From Fimiplasma intestinipullorum (lineage in GTDB: Bacteria; Bacillota_I; Bacilli_A; Erysipelotrichales; Coprobacillaceae), in the NCBI GenBank assembly GCA_018715065.1, contig DVMJ01000018.1:1-31913 (forward strand): a stretch of 31,913 nt of DNA, given 5' to 3'. Under the pieces are notes generated by a model, which did no database searches, had not been told where the DNA came from, and worked only from the letters and a program-made list of their open reading frames with translations. Shown in pieces: positions 1-8,214 of this stretch (positions are counted from its first letter, which is position 1; every line of letters begins with the position of its first letter). A program made the position numbers and the translations under genes.

Positions 1-172
1 TTATTGTACGAAATCGCACCTATGGTACTCTTTCGTACAATGGGTGTGAAACTAACGTTTTCTTGCACGAAAATCTTGCGATTTCGTACAATCAAACTAA
101 AGCGTCCTTTGCATCGCATGAGAGAATATATGATATTCTCCATGCAAAGCACGCTTTAGTTTCACACCCATT
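1..172. repeat. Nested inverted repeats at the left edge
   Basis: Three sets of inverted repeats overlap here. Arms 3-18 and 77-92 are perfect 16-bp complements (left arm ATTGTACGAAATCGCA). Arms 39-54 and 157-172 are also perfect 16-bp complements (right arm TAGTTTCACACCCATT). A long imperfect hairpin runs from 94 to 162, with paired blocks 94-104/152-162, 107-114/142-149 and 122-129/133-140. The 10-mer TTTCGTACAA occurs at 31-40 and 82-91, and inverted at 4-13. The first two pairs are interleaved, so both cannot form as simple nested hairpins. No ORF covers the region. It may be a leader RNA of a leftward gene, an intergenic repeat or a protein-binding array; the sequence does not decide. 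Confidence 0.75.
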
Positions 173-198
173 ATACCAAATGAAGCACTGTTACACAA
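170..198 (-). promoter_or_regulatory. Predicted leftward sigma-70 promoter
   Basis: On the minus strand, TTGTGT (193-198) and TATAAT (170-175) are separated by exactly 17 bases. Transcription would run left through the inverted repeats at 1-162 and out of the window, so those repeats would lie in the 5' leader of an unseen divergent gene. Prediction from consensus only. Confidence 0.5.
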
Positions 199-233
199 AA
201 TAAACCATTTGGAAACATAGAAATGAAGCAGCG

Positions 234-282
234 TTGAAACGTGTTTCAAAGCTCTTGCGAAATCAAAAAGTTACGCTAAAAT
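234..282 (+). promoter_or_regulatory. Predicted promoter and palindromic operator of the enoate reductase gene
   Basis: TTGCGA (255-260) and TAAAAT (277-282) have a 16-base spacer and sit about 30 bases before the coding region. Just upstream, TTGAAAC (234-240) and GTTTCAA (243-249) form a two-fold symmetric site with a 2-base centre, a position suited to an activator or a TetR/MarR-like regulator. Which protein binds is unknown. Confidence 0.45.
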
Positions 283-310
283 AAGGACAAAAGAGGAGGA
301 TGGTTTAAAA

Positions 311-2230
311 ATGAACAATGCTTTTGGATTATTATTTACACCGATGAAGATTGGTTCTCTGGAATTGAAGAATCGTTTTGTCGTTCCAGCCATGGACAGT
401 CACTATACGAATGAACAGCATGAATTTACGTCACAGGCTTTGAACTATTACGGGGAAAGAGCCAAGGGCGGCTTTGGTCTGATTTTTACAGAATTCCTTT
501 GTGTCAGTGAAGAAGGGCTGGCGGAGAAGACACAGGCAGGGATCTATGATGATCGTTTCTTACCGGGTCTATCTGCTTTGACGACACGCATTCATGAGAA
601 TGGCGGTCGCATTTTTGCTCAGCTTCAGCACTCCGGTCGTGTGCAGGGAAAAGGAACGAGCGATCAAATGGCAGTGGGACCAAGCCATTTACGTGATCCA
701 CGCCGTCTTACACCGGTGCGTGAATTAAGCACAGAAGAGGTGCAGGTCATCAATTTGCGTTTTATCGAAGCAGCCATCAGAGCTAAAAAAGCTGGCTTTG
801 ATGGTGTCGAGATTCATGGAGCACATGGCTATCTGTTGGCGCAGTTCTTATCCAAAGCCGTCAACAAGCGTGTGGATCAATATGGTGGGAATGTGAATGA
901 TCGTGCCAGAATCGTTGTGGAAATCATCAAAGGCATTAAGGCCGCTTGTGGAGATGCATTTCCTGTGGTTGTCAGAACCAGTGGGGAAGAAGGCGACTAT
1001 GGCGGCAATTCCATCGAGGATGCGGTGGCTCAGGCTTGTCTTTTCGAAAAAGCCGGTGCGGATGCCTTACACCTTTCCCATGGAACGGCGATTCATTCTT
1101 ATTACTCAGATGCAGGTTATAATTTAGAAAATACACGTAAGGTCAAAGAGGCTTTGCAGATCCCGGTCATCGCTGTTGGACGTATCAACGATCCTTCTTT
1201 AGCGCTGTCAGTGATTCAAAGCGGTACGGCGGATTTTGTGGCTTTAGGCAGACAATCGATCTGTGATCCTCACTTCCCAGAAAAGGTCAAAGAGGGTCGT
1301 TTAAATGAGATCTTTACTTGTACGGGCTGCATGCAGCGTTGTCTTTATAGTGATTCTTTTGAAGAGGGCTTTGGTACAAGCTGCATGATCAATCCATTCA
1401 GCGGAAAAGAAGGTCTCTGGAATATTGAAAAAACAAGTCAGGCCAAGAAGATCGGAATCGTTGGTGCCGGGCCAGCGGGCTTACAGGCAGCCTGGATCCT
1501 GGCGAAGCGCGGGCATGACGTGCATGTTTACGAAAAAGAAGCAACAGCAGGCGGACAGTACCGTTTAGCAGCGACCCCATCCATGAAGCAGGATCTGGCA
1601 AAGACGATTCAAACCTATCTTGCTTTAGGTAAGAAGTATGGCGTCCAAATGCATTATCAAGTCAATGTCGATGCTGCTTTGCTGGAAAAGGAAGCTTTTG
1701 ACCATGTCATTTTGGCGACAGGATCATTACCGCTCGTTCCACGTATTGAGGGTATTGATCACGAAAATGTCACGAAAGCCAATGATATTTTAGGTATGCG
1801 TAAGATCTTTACAGGTCGCCAGGTCTTAGTCTTAGGTGCTGGTCTGGTGGGTGTTGAGACCGCTGAATTCCTGGCTGAATATGGTAATCAGGTGACCGTT
1901 GTGGATATGCTGGACCGTGCTGCTCCAGTCGCCCCTGCGCGTCCACGAGCCAGCCTGCTAGCGCATATTGAGAAGCTCGGCGTTAAACTGATCCTCAACA
2001 GCCGCGTGGCAAAGATCAATTCAGATGGTATTGATTATCTTTGCGATGATCAGGAGAAGACCCTGACAGGTTTTGATGAAATTGTTTTAGCCTTTGGCTC
2101 CCGGGCGAATCAGGAACTGTATGACTCTCTTGCAGATAAGAAAAATGTTAGCCTGATTGGCGATGCCTTAAAGGCAGCAGACGCCAAAAAAGCAATCTTC
2201 GAAGCAACCAAGCTTGCCCTTTCATTATAA
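311..2230 (+). CDS. FMN/4Fe-4S/FAD NADH:flavin oxidoreductase (Old Yellow Enzyme, 2,4-dienoyl-CoA reductase/BaiCD-like)
   Basis: This is a 639-residue flavoenzyme with the full family layout. Residues 1 to about 370 form an OYE-type TIM barrel, including the conserved GAHGYLLAQFLS and YGG segments. A 4Fe-4S site follows with C337, C340, C344 and C358. The C-terminal half has an FAD/NAD-binding GAGPAGLQAA motif and a second dinucleotide fold (GAGLVGVETAEF). Known relatives reduce C=C bonds conjugated to a carbonyl: FadH dienoyl-CoA reductase, BaiCD/BaiH bile-acid enzymes and cinnamate or steroid enoate reductases. The length equals that of BaiCD, but no bai neighbours are present, so the substrate is not assigned. 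The start follows a strong GAGGAGG. The gene appears monocistronic, with a weak hairpin (2246-2252/2259-2265) after the stop and no T tract. Confidence 0.92.
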   Translation: MNNAFGLLFTPMKIGSLELKNRFVVPAMDSHYTNEQHEFTSQALNYYGERAKGGFGLIFTEFLCVSEEGLAEKTQAGIYDDRFLPGLSALTTRIHENGGRIFAQLQHSGRVQGKGTSDQMAVGPSHLRDPRRLTPVRELSTEEVQVINLRFIEAAIRAKKAGFDGVEIHGAHGYLLAQFLSKAVNKRVDQYGGNVNDRARIVVEIIKGIKAACGDAFPVVVRTSGEEGDYGGNSIEDAVAQACLFEKAGADALHLSHGTAIHSYYSDAGYNLENTRKVKEALQIPVIAVGRINDPSLALSVIQSGTADFVALGRQSICDPHFPEKVKEGRLNEIFTCTGCMQRCLYSDSFEEGFGTSCMINPFSGKEGLWNIEKTSQAKKIGIVGAGPAGLQAAWILAKRGHDVHVYEKEATAGGQYRLAATPSMKQDLAKTIQTYLALGKKYGVQMHYQVNVDAALLEKEAFDHVILATGSLPLVPRIEGIDHENVTKANDILGMRKIFTGRQVLVLGAGLVGVETAEFLAEYGNQVTVVDMLDRAAPVAPARPRASLLAHIEKLGVKLILNSRVAKINSDGIDYLCDDQEKTLTGFDEIVLAFGSRANQELYDSLADKKNVSLIGDALKAADAKKAIFEATKLALSL

Positions 2231-2519
2231 GCGAGCAATCACTTTAAGGAATGCGTAGATTCCTTCATGCATGATATGCCATTAGATACAAAGCAATATT
2301 TTGTGGATGTCAGCACCTCTTTTGAGTCGATCTTTTTTCCCTTTGCGCTTTTGATAGATGTTCTAAAATCAATTCTTGACTCAGAAATCAGTGAGTACGT
2401 ATGATTCAGAAAATTGGGAAACGCAGTCTTTGATTATCACCTTTCAGGGAAATAACAAGTTTACAGGAATCCCGTGTATTTGACATTTTCCCGGGAAATA
2501 GTGCGGATAGGTACTCTCT

Positions 2520-2550
2520 TTGACATCCCTTTGCTTTGCGTGAATAGGAT
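2520..2550 (+). promoter_or_regulatory. Possible promoter upstream of the glucosidase leader
   Basis: TTGACA (2520-2525) is followed after 19 bases by TAGGAT (2545-2550). The -35 is perfect, but the spacer is long and the -10 imperfect. A terminator hairpin begins about 20 bases downstream, which would give a short terminated transcript unless antitermination occurs. Confidence 0.35.
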
Positions 2551-2572
2551 ATGGACGTTTCCCCATTATATG

Positions 2573-2599
2573 AGAAGCTGATCAAACAGCTTCTTTTTT
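2573..2599 (+). terminator. Rho-independent terminator in the glucosidase leader
   Basis: AGAAGCTG (2573-2580) pairs perfectly with CAGCTTCT (2587-2594) around a 6-base loop and runs into six Ts (2594-2599). It is 340 bases after the previous stop and 240 bases before the next start, so it may be an attenuator. A BglG/LicT-type RAT antiterminator sequence was not recognised. Confidence 0.7.
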
Positions 2600-2835
2600 G
2601 TCTGAAGAAATGGTGCAGATCTTTAATTAAAGTGAGATCGTATACCTGTGAACGATCTTATCTTGAGATGATGATTTTTGGCTGTCTGATCGCTTCAATA
2701 CTGGAATGGAATGAAATTCCAAAAAGGGATTTACTTCTTTAGGGTTAAATGGAATGTTGCTCCAACGTGTCATAAAGAGCTGTACGTTCAGTCCGTTTTA
2801 AGTTATCGTATAGGTCATGAAGGAGGCATAAACCA

Positions 2836-4302
2836 ATGACATTAAGAACCAATTTTTTGTGGGGCGGTGCGAGTGCGGCACATCAGTACGAAGGCGCTTA
2901 TTTAGAAGATGGGAAGGGACTTTGCACATTTGATGCTTTGGGCGGTGGAAGCTATACAGAGCCTAGACAAGTGACTTATATGGATGAAAAAGGGCAAGTG
3001 GGGGCGGCAGCTGTAGATAGTAGTATGACTGGACCGGTACCCAAACTGACGCGAGGCTATGTCGATCCCAATCGCTACTATCCAAGTCATGAGGCAACGG
3101 ACTTCTATCATCACTGGAAAGAAGACATTGCTCTGATGGCTCAAATGGGGTTTAAATGTTATCGTATGTCCATTGCGTGGACACGGATCTGTCCCAAGGG
3201 AACGGAAGAGATCAATGAAGCCGGATTGGCGTTTTATGATCAGATCTTTGATGAGTTGAGAAAATATGGCATTGAACCTGTGGTTACGCTGAATCACTTT
3301 GATATGCCCATGTATCTGGCAGATCATTGGGACGGTTGGTTGAGTCGCAAAGTTGTGGATTATTTTTTATTCTTTTGTGAAACTGTCTTTAAACGTTATC
3401 GCGGAAAAGTGAAATACTGGATGACCTTTAATGAGATCAATGTGCTGTCAAGCTGGTGTCAGACAGGCGTTCATGAGAATAATGAAGCCAACCTTGCTCA
3501 GGCACATCATCATATATTAATTGCGAGTGCTAAAGCGGTTCAGTTAGGTCATCATATCGATCCCCATAATCAGATCGGCATGATGGTGTCTTATACGCCT
3601 TGTTATCCGCTTACCTGTAAACCAGAAGATGTTTTAGAAGCAATACAGTTTAATCGTCAAAAAGAGTTTTACATGGATGTGCAGGTACGTGGTTATTATC
3701 CGGAATATCGATGCAAAGAGTTAGAACGAAAGCATATTTCGATTGCCATGGCAAAGGATGATCTGGCCATCTTAAAAGCGGGCACGGTGGATTTCATCGG
3801 CTTTAGTTATTATATGTCCACAGTAGCGGGAACTGATCCGAATGTGGAAAAAACACAGGGAAATCAGTTTCTCGGATTGAAAAATCCTTATTTAGAGACG
3901 TCTGACTGGGGTTGGACGGTCGATCCTTTAGGTCTGAGAATTGCGCTTATTCAGATGTATGAACGCTATCATCTGCCTCTTTTTGTAGTGGAAAATGGAC
4001 TGGGTGCAAAAGATACGGTAGAGGAGAGTGGTGCGATTAACGATGATTATCGGATTGCTTATTTGCGCAGTCATATCCAGGCATTAAAAGATGCTGTTAG
4101 GCTTGATGGGGTCGATGTGATGGGATATACCCCCTGGGGATGTATTGATATCGTTTCAGCCGGCACTGGCGAAATGGCCAAACGATATGGTCTGGTGTAT
4201 GTGGACAAGCATGATGATGGTTCAGGCGATCTGTCACGACATCCAAAAAAATCGTTTCGCTGGTATCAACAGGTGATTCGAACCAATGGTGAGGAACTGT
4301 AA
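2836..4302 (+). CDS. 6-phospho-beta-glucosidase, glycoside hydrolase family 1
   Basis: This 488-residue cytoplasmic enzyme would cleave phosphorylated beta-glucosides such as cellobiose-6-P, arbutin-P or salicin-P after PTS uptake. It opens with the GH1 signature FLWGGASAAHQYEGA. The acid/base Glu is E200 in TFNEIN and the nucleophile is E386 in VVENG. Near the C-terminus, SAGTGEMAKRYG supplies the Ser, Lys and Tyr that bind the 6-phosphate in this subfamily and separate it from plain beta-glucosidases. Length is normal for the family. AGGAGG at 2821-2826 supports the ATG start. No PTS permease or BglG-type regulator lies in the window, so uptake must be encoded elsewhere. A terminator overlaps its stop codon. 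Confidence 0.93.
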   Translation: MTLRTNFLWGGASAAHQYEGAYLEDGKGLCTFDALGGGSYTEPRQVTYMDEKGQVGAAAVDSSMTGPVPKLTRGYVDPNRYYPSHEATDFYHHWKEDIALMAQMGFKCYRMSIAWTRICPKGTEEINEAGLAFYDQIFDELRKYGIEPVVTLNHFDMPMYLADHWDGWLSRKVVDYFLFFCETVFKRYRGKVKYWMTFNEINVLSSWCQTGVHENNEANLAQAHHHILIASAKAVQLGHHIDPHNQIGMMVSYTPCYPLTCKPEDVLEAIQFNRQKEFYMDVQVRGYYPEYRCKELERKHISIAMAKDDLAILKAGTVDFIGFSYYMSTVAGTDPNVEKTQGNQFLGLKNPYLETSDWGWTVDPLGLRIALIQMYERYHLPLFVVENGLGAKDTVEESGAINDDYRIAYLRSHIQALKDAVRLDGVDVMGYTPWGCIDIVSAGTGEMAKRYGLVYVDKHDDGSGDLSRHPKKSFRWYQQVIRTNGEEL

Positions 4303-4318
4303 TTCGCAGTTCCTTTTT
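4292..4318 (+). terminator. Terminator overlapping the glucosidase stop codon
   Basis: AGGAACTG (4292-4299) pairs with CAGTTCCT (4307-4314) and is followed by Ts to 4318. The TAA stop (4300-4302) lies in the loop. Confidence 0.85.
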
Positions 4319-4553
4319 GAATTGATCCGGCGGGCTCAATCACTCTAAAAACATAGATGATATGCTTCAGATTCATCAAAAGGAGCATTTTCCTGACCTT
4401 TTGCTGGCAAACAGACAATAAACAAGACGAAATCTCAATACATCAAGCTGGTAGGAGTCCCATTATCATACAAGAGCCGTGGTATGGAAAGTCAAATCAG
4501 GTTTAGGGAAACTGATAGAGCACTAGAAATTGCCGAAACAGCGTCCCAAATGA
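4319..4553. other. Gap before the TetR promoter
   Basis: About 235 bases with no ORF, repeat or hairpin that I could recognise. Translation in all frames gives only short fragments without clear similarity. Confidence 0.5.
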
Positions 4554-4582
4554 TTGACAAAAGCAACTTTATCTTTTATAAT
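4554..4582 (+). promoter_or_regulatory. Consensus sigma-70 promoter of the TetR-MFS operon
   Basis: TTGACA (4554-4559) and TATAAT (4577-4582) are both perfect and separated by 17 bases. The -10 overlaps the left end of the TetR operator, as expected for repression by blocking RNA polymerase. Confidence 0.9.
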
Positions 4583-4610
4583 AACAAGCGTTACGTAACA
4601 TATGTTATTA
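4579..4610. promoter_or_regulatory. Predicted TetR operator, 32-bp composite palindrome
   Basis: The outer arms TAATAACA (4579-4586) and TGTTATTA (4603-4610) share one centre with the perfect inner palindrome GTTACGTAAC (4590-4599). Only three base pairs of the 32-bp dyad mismatch. It covers the -10 and the transcription start just before the regulator gene. Dyads of this kind are typical of TetR autoregulation; binding itself is inferred. Confidence 0.75.
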
Positions 4611-4626
4611 GAAAGGAGAAAAGAAT

Positions 4627-5178
4627 ATGCCACCCAAATCAAAAATAACCAAGGAGAACGTTCTTCAGGCAGCTTTTGAGATCGTCTTGCAGGAGGGGAT
4701 GACAGAAGTGAATGCGCGCAGCATTGCCAAACATTTAAACTGCTCGACGCAGCCCTTATTTCGTCTGTATCCGGGTATGCAGGCATTGAAGGCTGAACTA
4801 TATGAGAAAATTTATGCTTTTTATCGTCATTATACGCATGCTTATCCGATCAGCCATGATCGCCTATTACAGGAGAGCGTGGCATATGTCGAATTTGCGC
4901 GCGTATATCCGCATTTATTTAAAGCCGTTTATCTATCCGATGCGGGTGGTCTACGCTCAAGTGAGGATGTGCTTCATGCTCACTATAATCGTGATATCAT
5001 CCAGAAGATGGTGGAGGAGTACAATCTCTCATACCAGGAAAGTGAACGTTTATTTCTGGATGTTCGCTTTTATACCCATGGGATTGCCGCTTATTTAGTG
5101 GAAGGCGCAATCGATATGGATGAAGCAGAAGTGCGTCAGCGTATCACGCGAGCCATTCAAACATTCAAACATGAATAA
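4627..5178 (+). CDS. TetR/AcrR-family transcriptional regulator
   Basis: A 183-residue one-component repressor. The N-terminal 45-50 residues form the TetR helix-turn-helix (TKENVLQAAFEIVLQEG, then ARSIAKHLNCSTQPLFRLY). The remainder is an all-helical ligand-binding and dimerisation domain without a recognised subfamily. Residues TQPLF replace the usual SxxxLYxHF recognition region only conservatively. It is the first gene of a two-gene operon: its stop overlaps the ATG of an MFS transporter by 8 bases, which suggests translational coupling. A consensus promoter and 32-bp dyad lie upstream, so autorepression relieved by a transporter substrate is the likely circuit. GAAAGGAG supports the start. 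Confidence 0.9.
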   Translation: MPPKSKITKENVLQAAFEIVLQEGMTEVNARSIAKHLNCSTQPLFRLYPGMQALKAELYEKIYAFYRHYTHAYPISHDRLLQESVAYVEFARVYPHLFKAVYLSDAGGLRSSEDVLHAHYNRDIIQKMVEEYNLSYQESERLFLDVRFYTHGIAAYLVEGAIDMDEAEVRQRITRAIQTFKHE

Positions 5179-6373
5179 ATTGCCTTCTTTAAGCAAAGAT
5201 ACACGATACCTGCTTTTGATTGGCATGCTTTATTTAACCGGAACGAACATCGCCATGACTTTTATCCAAATTTATTTAGTCCGTTTGACAAGTGATATTG
5301 GCGGGATCATCCTGCAAAATGTATTGAATTATGCGGCTCTGCTAGCGAGCTATATGTTAGGAAGTCAGTTGGCCCGATACTGGAAAATGAGATCGATCCT
5401 CTTGGGCGGGCTGCTCTTTACGGCCAGTTATTATTTGTGTATTTTGCTTCTACAGGAAAAAACTTCTGCTTTTTTAGTGCCGCTTGGTTTGCTTAATGGC
5501 ATCGGTCAGGGATTATACTATTTTTCGTTTAATCTTCTGGTCGGTGCGCATGTTGAAGAAAATGAGCAGGGGCGCTTCTTCTCCTGGCAGCAAAGCTTTA
5601 ATTATGCGGCGGGTGTCGGGTTACCTGTTTTATCCGGCCTTTTGATCAGTCATTTTGCATCATTACTTGGCTATGTCATCTTATTTGCACTTTCTCTAGC
5701 GCTATTTGCTCTGGCGGCTTTACTTTCCAGATATTTGCGCGGTATGCAAATCCTGCAGAAGATGCATGTCATTGGTGTGTTAACGGAAAGAGGAAATCGC
5801 TATTGGCAAACAGACGCGTATTATCATTTTTCGAATGGGATGCGGGAAGCCATCTTTAATCAGATCTTTACGCTTTTTGCCTATACGATCGTGACAAGTG
5901 AGAAAGTGATTGGACAGTATCAGTCGCTGATGGCAGTTGTCGGTATCTTCAGTTCGACGTTGATTGCCAGTCGTTTTCATCGTCATAACCAAAGATCATT
6001 TCATCTTTTGGCAGCAATCCTCTACGCCCTGATCATGTTTATATTAGGCTATTTTCAGACACCATGGGCTTTGCGGACCACCTATTTAGGATTAGGAATT
6101 GTCTACTGTTGGAATCAGACAATCTTTCAATCCATGAAATATCGTTTAGCCGAGCTTGCAGCAGGGCGCTTTCAGCCTTCGGATTATATGATTGCCTGTG
6201 AATTTCCCCTGGCTTTCGGGCGCATTGCGGGTTTGCTGCTTGCTTTAGGGGCGGTATCTTGTTGGCCGGTTGAAGCGGCCTATCCGATCTTAATGGTCAC
6301 GGATGGCTTATTTTGGCTGGTCGATCACTTTGTTATTGATAAAAAAATACAATGGTTAACAGAAAAGCTTTAA
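5171..6373 (+). CDS. MFS transporter, probable efflux pump
   Basis: A 400-residue integral membrane protein of the major facilitator type with about 12 hydrophobic segments. The open frame extends upstream to 5120 inside the regulator gene, but the ATG at 5171 (MNKLPSLSKD) overlapping the regulator stop is the natural start. An early transmembrane segment ends in a short loop with basic residues (QLARYWKMRS), as in MFS loop 2-3. Substrate cannot be read from the sequence. Linkage to a TetR-type repressor behind a shared promoter makes drug or metabolite export the best guess. There is no clear terminator after it; only AAGCTT-rich weak hairpins lie at about 6419-6437. Confidence 0.8.
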   Translation: MNKLPSLSKDTRYLLLIGMLYLTGTNIAMTFIQIYLVRLTSDIGGIILQNVLNYAALLASYMLGSQLARYWKMRSILLGGLLFTASYYLCILLLQEKTSAFLVPLGLLNGIGQGLYYFSFNLLVGAHVEENEQGRFFSWQQSFNYAAGVGLPVLSGLLISHFASLLGYVILFALSLALFALAALLSRYLRGMQILQKMHVIGVLTERGNRYWQTDAYYHFSNGMREAIFNQIFTLFAYTIVTSEKVIGQYQSLMAVVGIFSSTLIASRFHRHNQRSFHLLAAILYALIMFILGYFQTPWALRTTYLGLGIVYCWNQTIFQSMKYRLAELAAGRFQPSDYMIACEFPLAFGRIAGLLLALGAVSCWPVEAAYPILMVTDGLFWLVDHFVIDKKIQWLTEKL

Positions 6374-6479
6374 ACCCATCCTGCCATGATGTCCCCACAT
6401 ATGACCAGTTTTGGATCTAAAGCTTATTTAAAGCTTAACGAATCAGGGTTTTTCTGTCAACCGTTTCTGGAGGAAAACC

Positions 6480-7361
6480 ATGGAAAAACAATTGAGTATT
6501 ATTATTCCGACCTATCAGGATCCCCAGCTGCTTTCCTGGACCTTAGCCTGTCTTGAAAAGAATACGCTGTCTAAGGCCGCTTATGAAGTGCTGGTATGTG
6601 ATGATGGGTCAACCAAAGATAATTTGAGCATCGTTAAACAATATGAGGACCGTTTAACGATCCGCTATTTCTATCAGCCCGATCGGGGATTTTGCCCCGG
6701 TCAGGCACGCAATATGGGCATTGACCATGCGAAGGGGCAATACTGTCTTTTTTTAGATACGGGGATCCTGCTGTCCAAGGATGCGTTGGCTCATTTTTTA
6801 ACGCATGCCAAGATGCATCAAGGAGCGGTCCTTGGATATATTGAGGGTTTCTCTAATGAACCTTTAGAAAACATCAGAGATTTAATCAGTTTGGAAGATA
6901 TTGATGGCTCGATCCTGCGTTTAGAAAAGGCCGGATATGTGGATCGGCGTGAGGTCGGTTACCAGCAATACGGCGAGGATTTGATGAAATGGCCAGCCTG
7001 CTGGGTGTATTTTTCAGGTGGAATGACACTGATCCCTCGTTCTATCCTGACTCAGATCGGCGGCTTTGATGAACGTTTTACGCAGTGGGGCGGCGAAGAT
7101 GTGGAACTAGGCTTGCGGCTGTATCTGGCGGGCTATCCAATCAGTCTGTGTAAAAAAGCCAAAGGCATTCATTATCCCCATGCAAAGCGCAACCAGATTG
7201 AAGACTGGGAGGCATTTGTGGCGAACTTAAAGACCCAGCGTCAGATGATCTATCAGAAGTTCCCGCTTCCTGAGGTTTACGTTTGGGCAAATCAACATCT
7301 CAATAGCGATACGTTTAATGCGTATCTCGTGGAGAAGCTGGGACTGGAGGATTGGCGATGA
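6480..7361 (+). CDS. Family 2 glycosyltransferase
   Basis: A 293-residue soluble GT-A fold enzyme. The N-terminal LSIIIPTYQDPQLL and VLVCDDGST strands bind the nucleotide. GFCPGQARNMGIDHAKGQY and FLDTG form the central donor and metal site, with DTG in place of a classical DXD. The C-terminal acceptor part carries GGFDERFTQWGGEDVELGLRL, resembling the galactosyltransferase-type ED motif. It has no transmembrane segment. The start is supported by GGAGG about 9 bases upstream. Its stop overlaps the following HAD gene by 4 bases (ATGA), so the two are co-translated. A role in surface polysaccharide or glycolipid synthesis is likely, but the sugar is unknown. Confidence 0.88.
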   Translation: MEKQLSIIIPTYQDPQLLSWTLACLEKNTLSKAAYEVLVCDDGSTKDNLSIVKQYEDRLTIRYFYQPDRGFCPGQARNMGIDHAKGQYCLFLDTGILLSKDALAHFLTHAKMHQGAVLGYIEGFSNEPLENIRDLISLEDIDGSILRLEKAGYVDRREVGYQQYGEDLMKWPACWVYFSGGMTLIPRSILTQIGGFDERFTQWGGEDVELGLRLYLAGYPISLCKKAKGIHYPHAKRNQIEDWEAFVANLKTQRQMIYQKFPLPEVYVWANQHLNSDTFNAYLVEKLGLEDWR

Positions 7362-8197
7362 AGCGCTTTTTTGTCACTGATCTGGATAAGACCTTGCTGG
7401 ATGATCAGCATGGGATCAGTCCCGCTAATTTACAGGCACTGCATCGGCTTGAAGCGAATCATGTTCAGGTGATCCTGGCAACAGGACGCGCCTATCACGA
7501 TGTGAGTCAGCACATTTTGCAGCGTTATCATCTAAACTTACCTGTGATTGCTTTAAATGGAGCGATGATCGTGGATGAAACAGGCCATCTTTTAAAACTT
7601 CATGCACTGGATCTTAAGGGGCTTGAGGAAGCACTGGCTATGTTGAATAAAGCTGACGCCTTTTATTTGTTATATACGTCATCAGGAACATATACTCATG
7701 AGGTGCATTCTCTGATGGCAAATCTGGCTGAACTGGCTAAAACAAAGACGAATGACCCACAGATGATCTTACAGGGAATGCAAATTTATTATGATCTTTT
7801 GTATCGCTATCCGCTGTTCCTGGATCCACTTCAAACAAAGTCATGTTTGAAGCTGGAAATAGTGAGCGCTGATGAAAAAATGCGCAATGATCTAAAGCAA
7901 ATGCTCAGCTGTCACTATCAGGTCAGTGCTTCATATGCATTGAATCTGGAAGTGACTTCGAAGCAGGCGACAAAGGGCCAGGGCGTGCTGACATTTAGCC
8001 AGGATCCACATGCTATTACTGTTATTGGGGATCATGATAATGATCTAGCGATGTTTGATGTTGCCGGTTACCGAATGGCCGTGGCTAACGCGACAGCAAA
8101 ACTGAAAGCCAAGGCCGATTGGATCAGTACCTCTTATGTCAACGATGGCTTTGCATCGGCTGTCGCACACTATCTAGATTTCAACAATGGTGTCTAA
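7358..8197 (+). CDS. Cof-type HAD-IIB hydrolase, probable sugar-phosphate phosphatase
   Basis: A 279-residue cytoplasmic HAD phosphatase. Motif I is DLDKTLLDD (nucleophile Asp and general acid Asp), motif II is ILATGRA, motif III uses a Lys near KSCLKLEI, and motif IV is GDHDNDLAMF. The large cap between motifs II and III is typical of Cof/YidA proteins that act on sugar phosphates or flavin mononucleotide. The frame can be extended to a TTG at 7352, but ATG 7358, seven bases after GGAGG and overlapping the glycosyltransferase stop, is better. Its pairing with a glycosyltransferase suggests carbohydrate metabolism. Confidence 0.9.
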   Translation: MKRFFVTDLDKTLLDDQHGISPANLQALHRLEANHVQVILATGRAYHDVSQHILQRYHLNLPVIALNGAMIVDETGHLLKLHALDLKGLEEALAMLNKADAFYLLYTSSGTYTHEVHSLMANLAELAKTKTNDPQMILQGMQIYYDLLYRYPLFLDPLQTKSCLKLEIVSADEKMRNDLKQMLSCHYQVSASYALNLEVTSKQATKGQGVLTFSQDPHAITVIGDHDNDLAMFDVAGYRMAVANATAKLKAKADWISTSYVNDGFASAVAHYLDFNNGV

Positions 8198-8214
8198 GGC
8201 ACCATTGTTTTTTT
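8183..8214 (+). terminator. Terminator overlapping the HAD gene stop
   Basis: AACAATGGTG (8183-8192) pairs perfectly with CACCATTGTT (8200-8209), followed by Ts to 8214. The TAA stop (8195-8197) sits in the 7-base loop. Confidence 0.9.

Larger units (their letters stand above)
2231..2835. other. 605-base gap between the reductase and phospho-beta-glucosidase genes
   Basis: No convincing gene is present. A 42-codon reading frame (2276-2404) has no ribosome binding site and no recognised relative. The 63-codon frame at 2551-2742 runs straight through a terminator hairpin, so it is unlikely to be a gene. Small hairpins lie at 2635-2641/2652-2658 and 2708-2712/2716-2720. A predicted promoter and terminator (2520-2599) are listed separately. 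Confidence 0.6.

Noticed and set aside
311..2230. Assignment of the reductase as bile-acid enzyme BaiCD
   Set aside because: Length and domain order match, but dienoyl-CoA, cinnamate and steroid reductases share them, and no other bai genes are in the window.
2551..2742. 63-codon open frame in the gap before the glucosidase gene
   Set aside because: It contains a perfect rho-independent terminator, has no ribosome binding site and no recognisable protein features.
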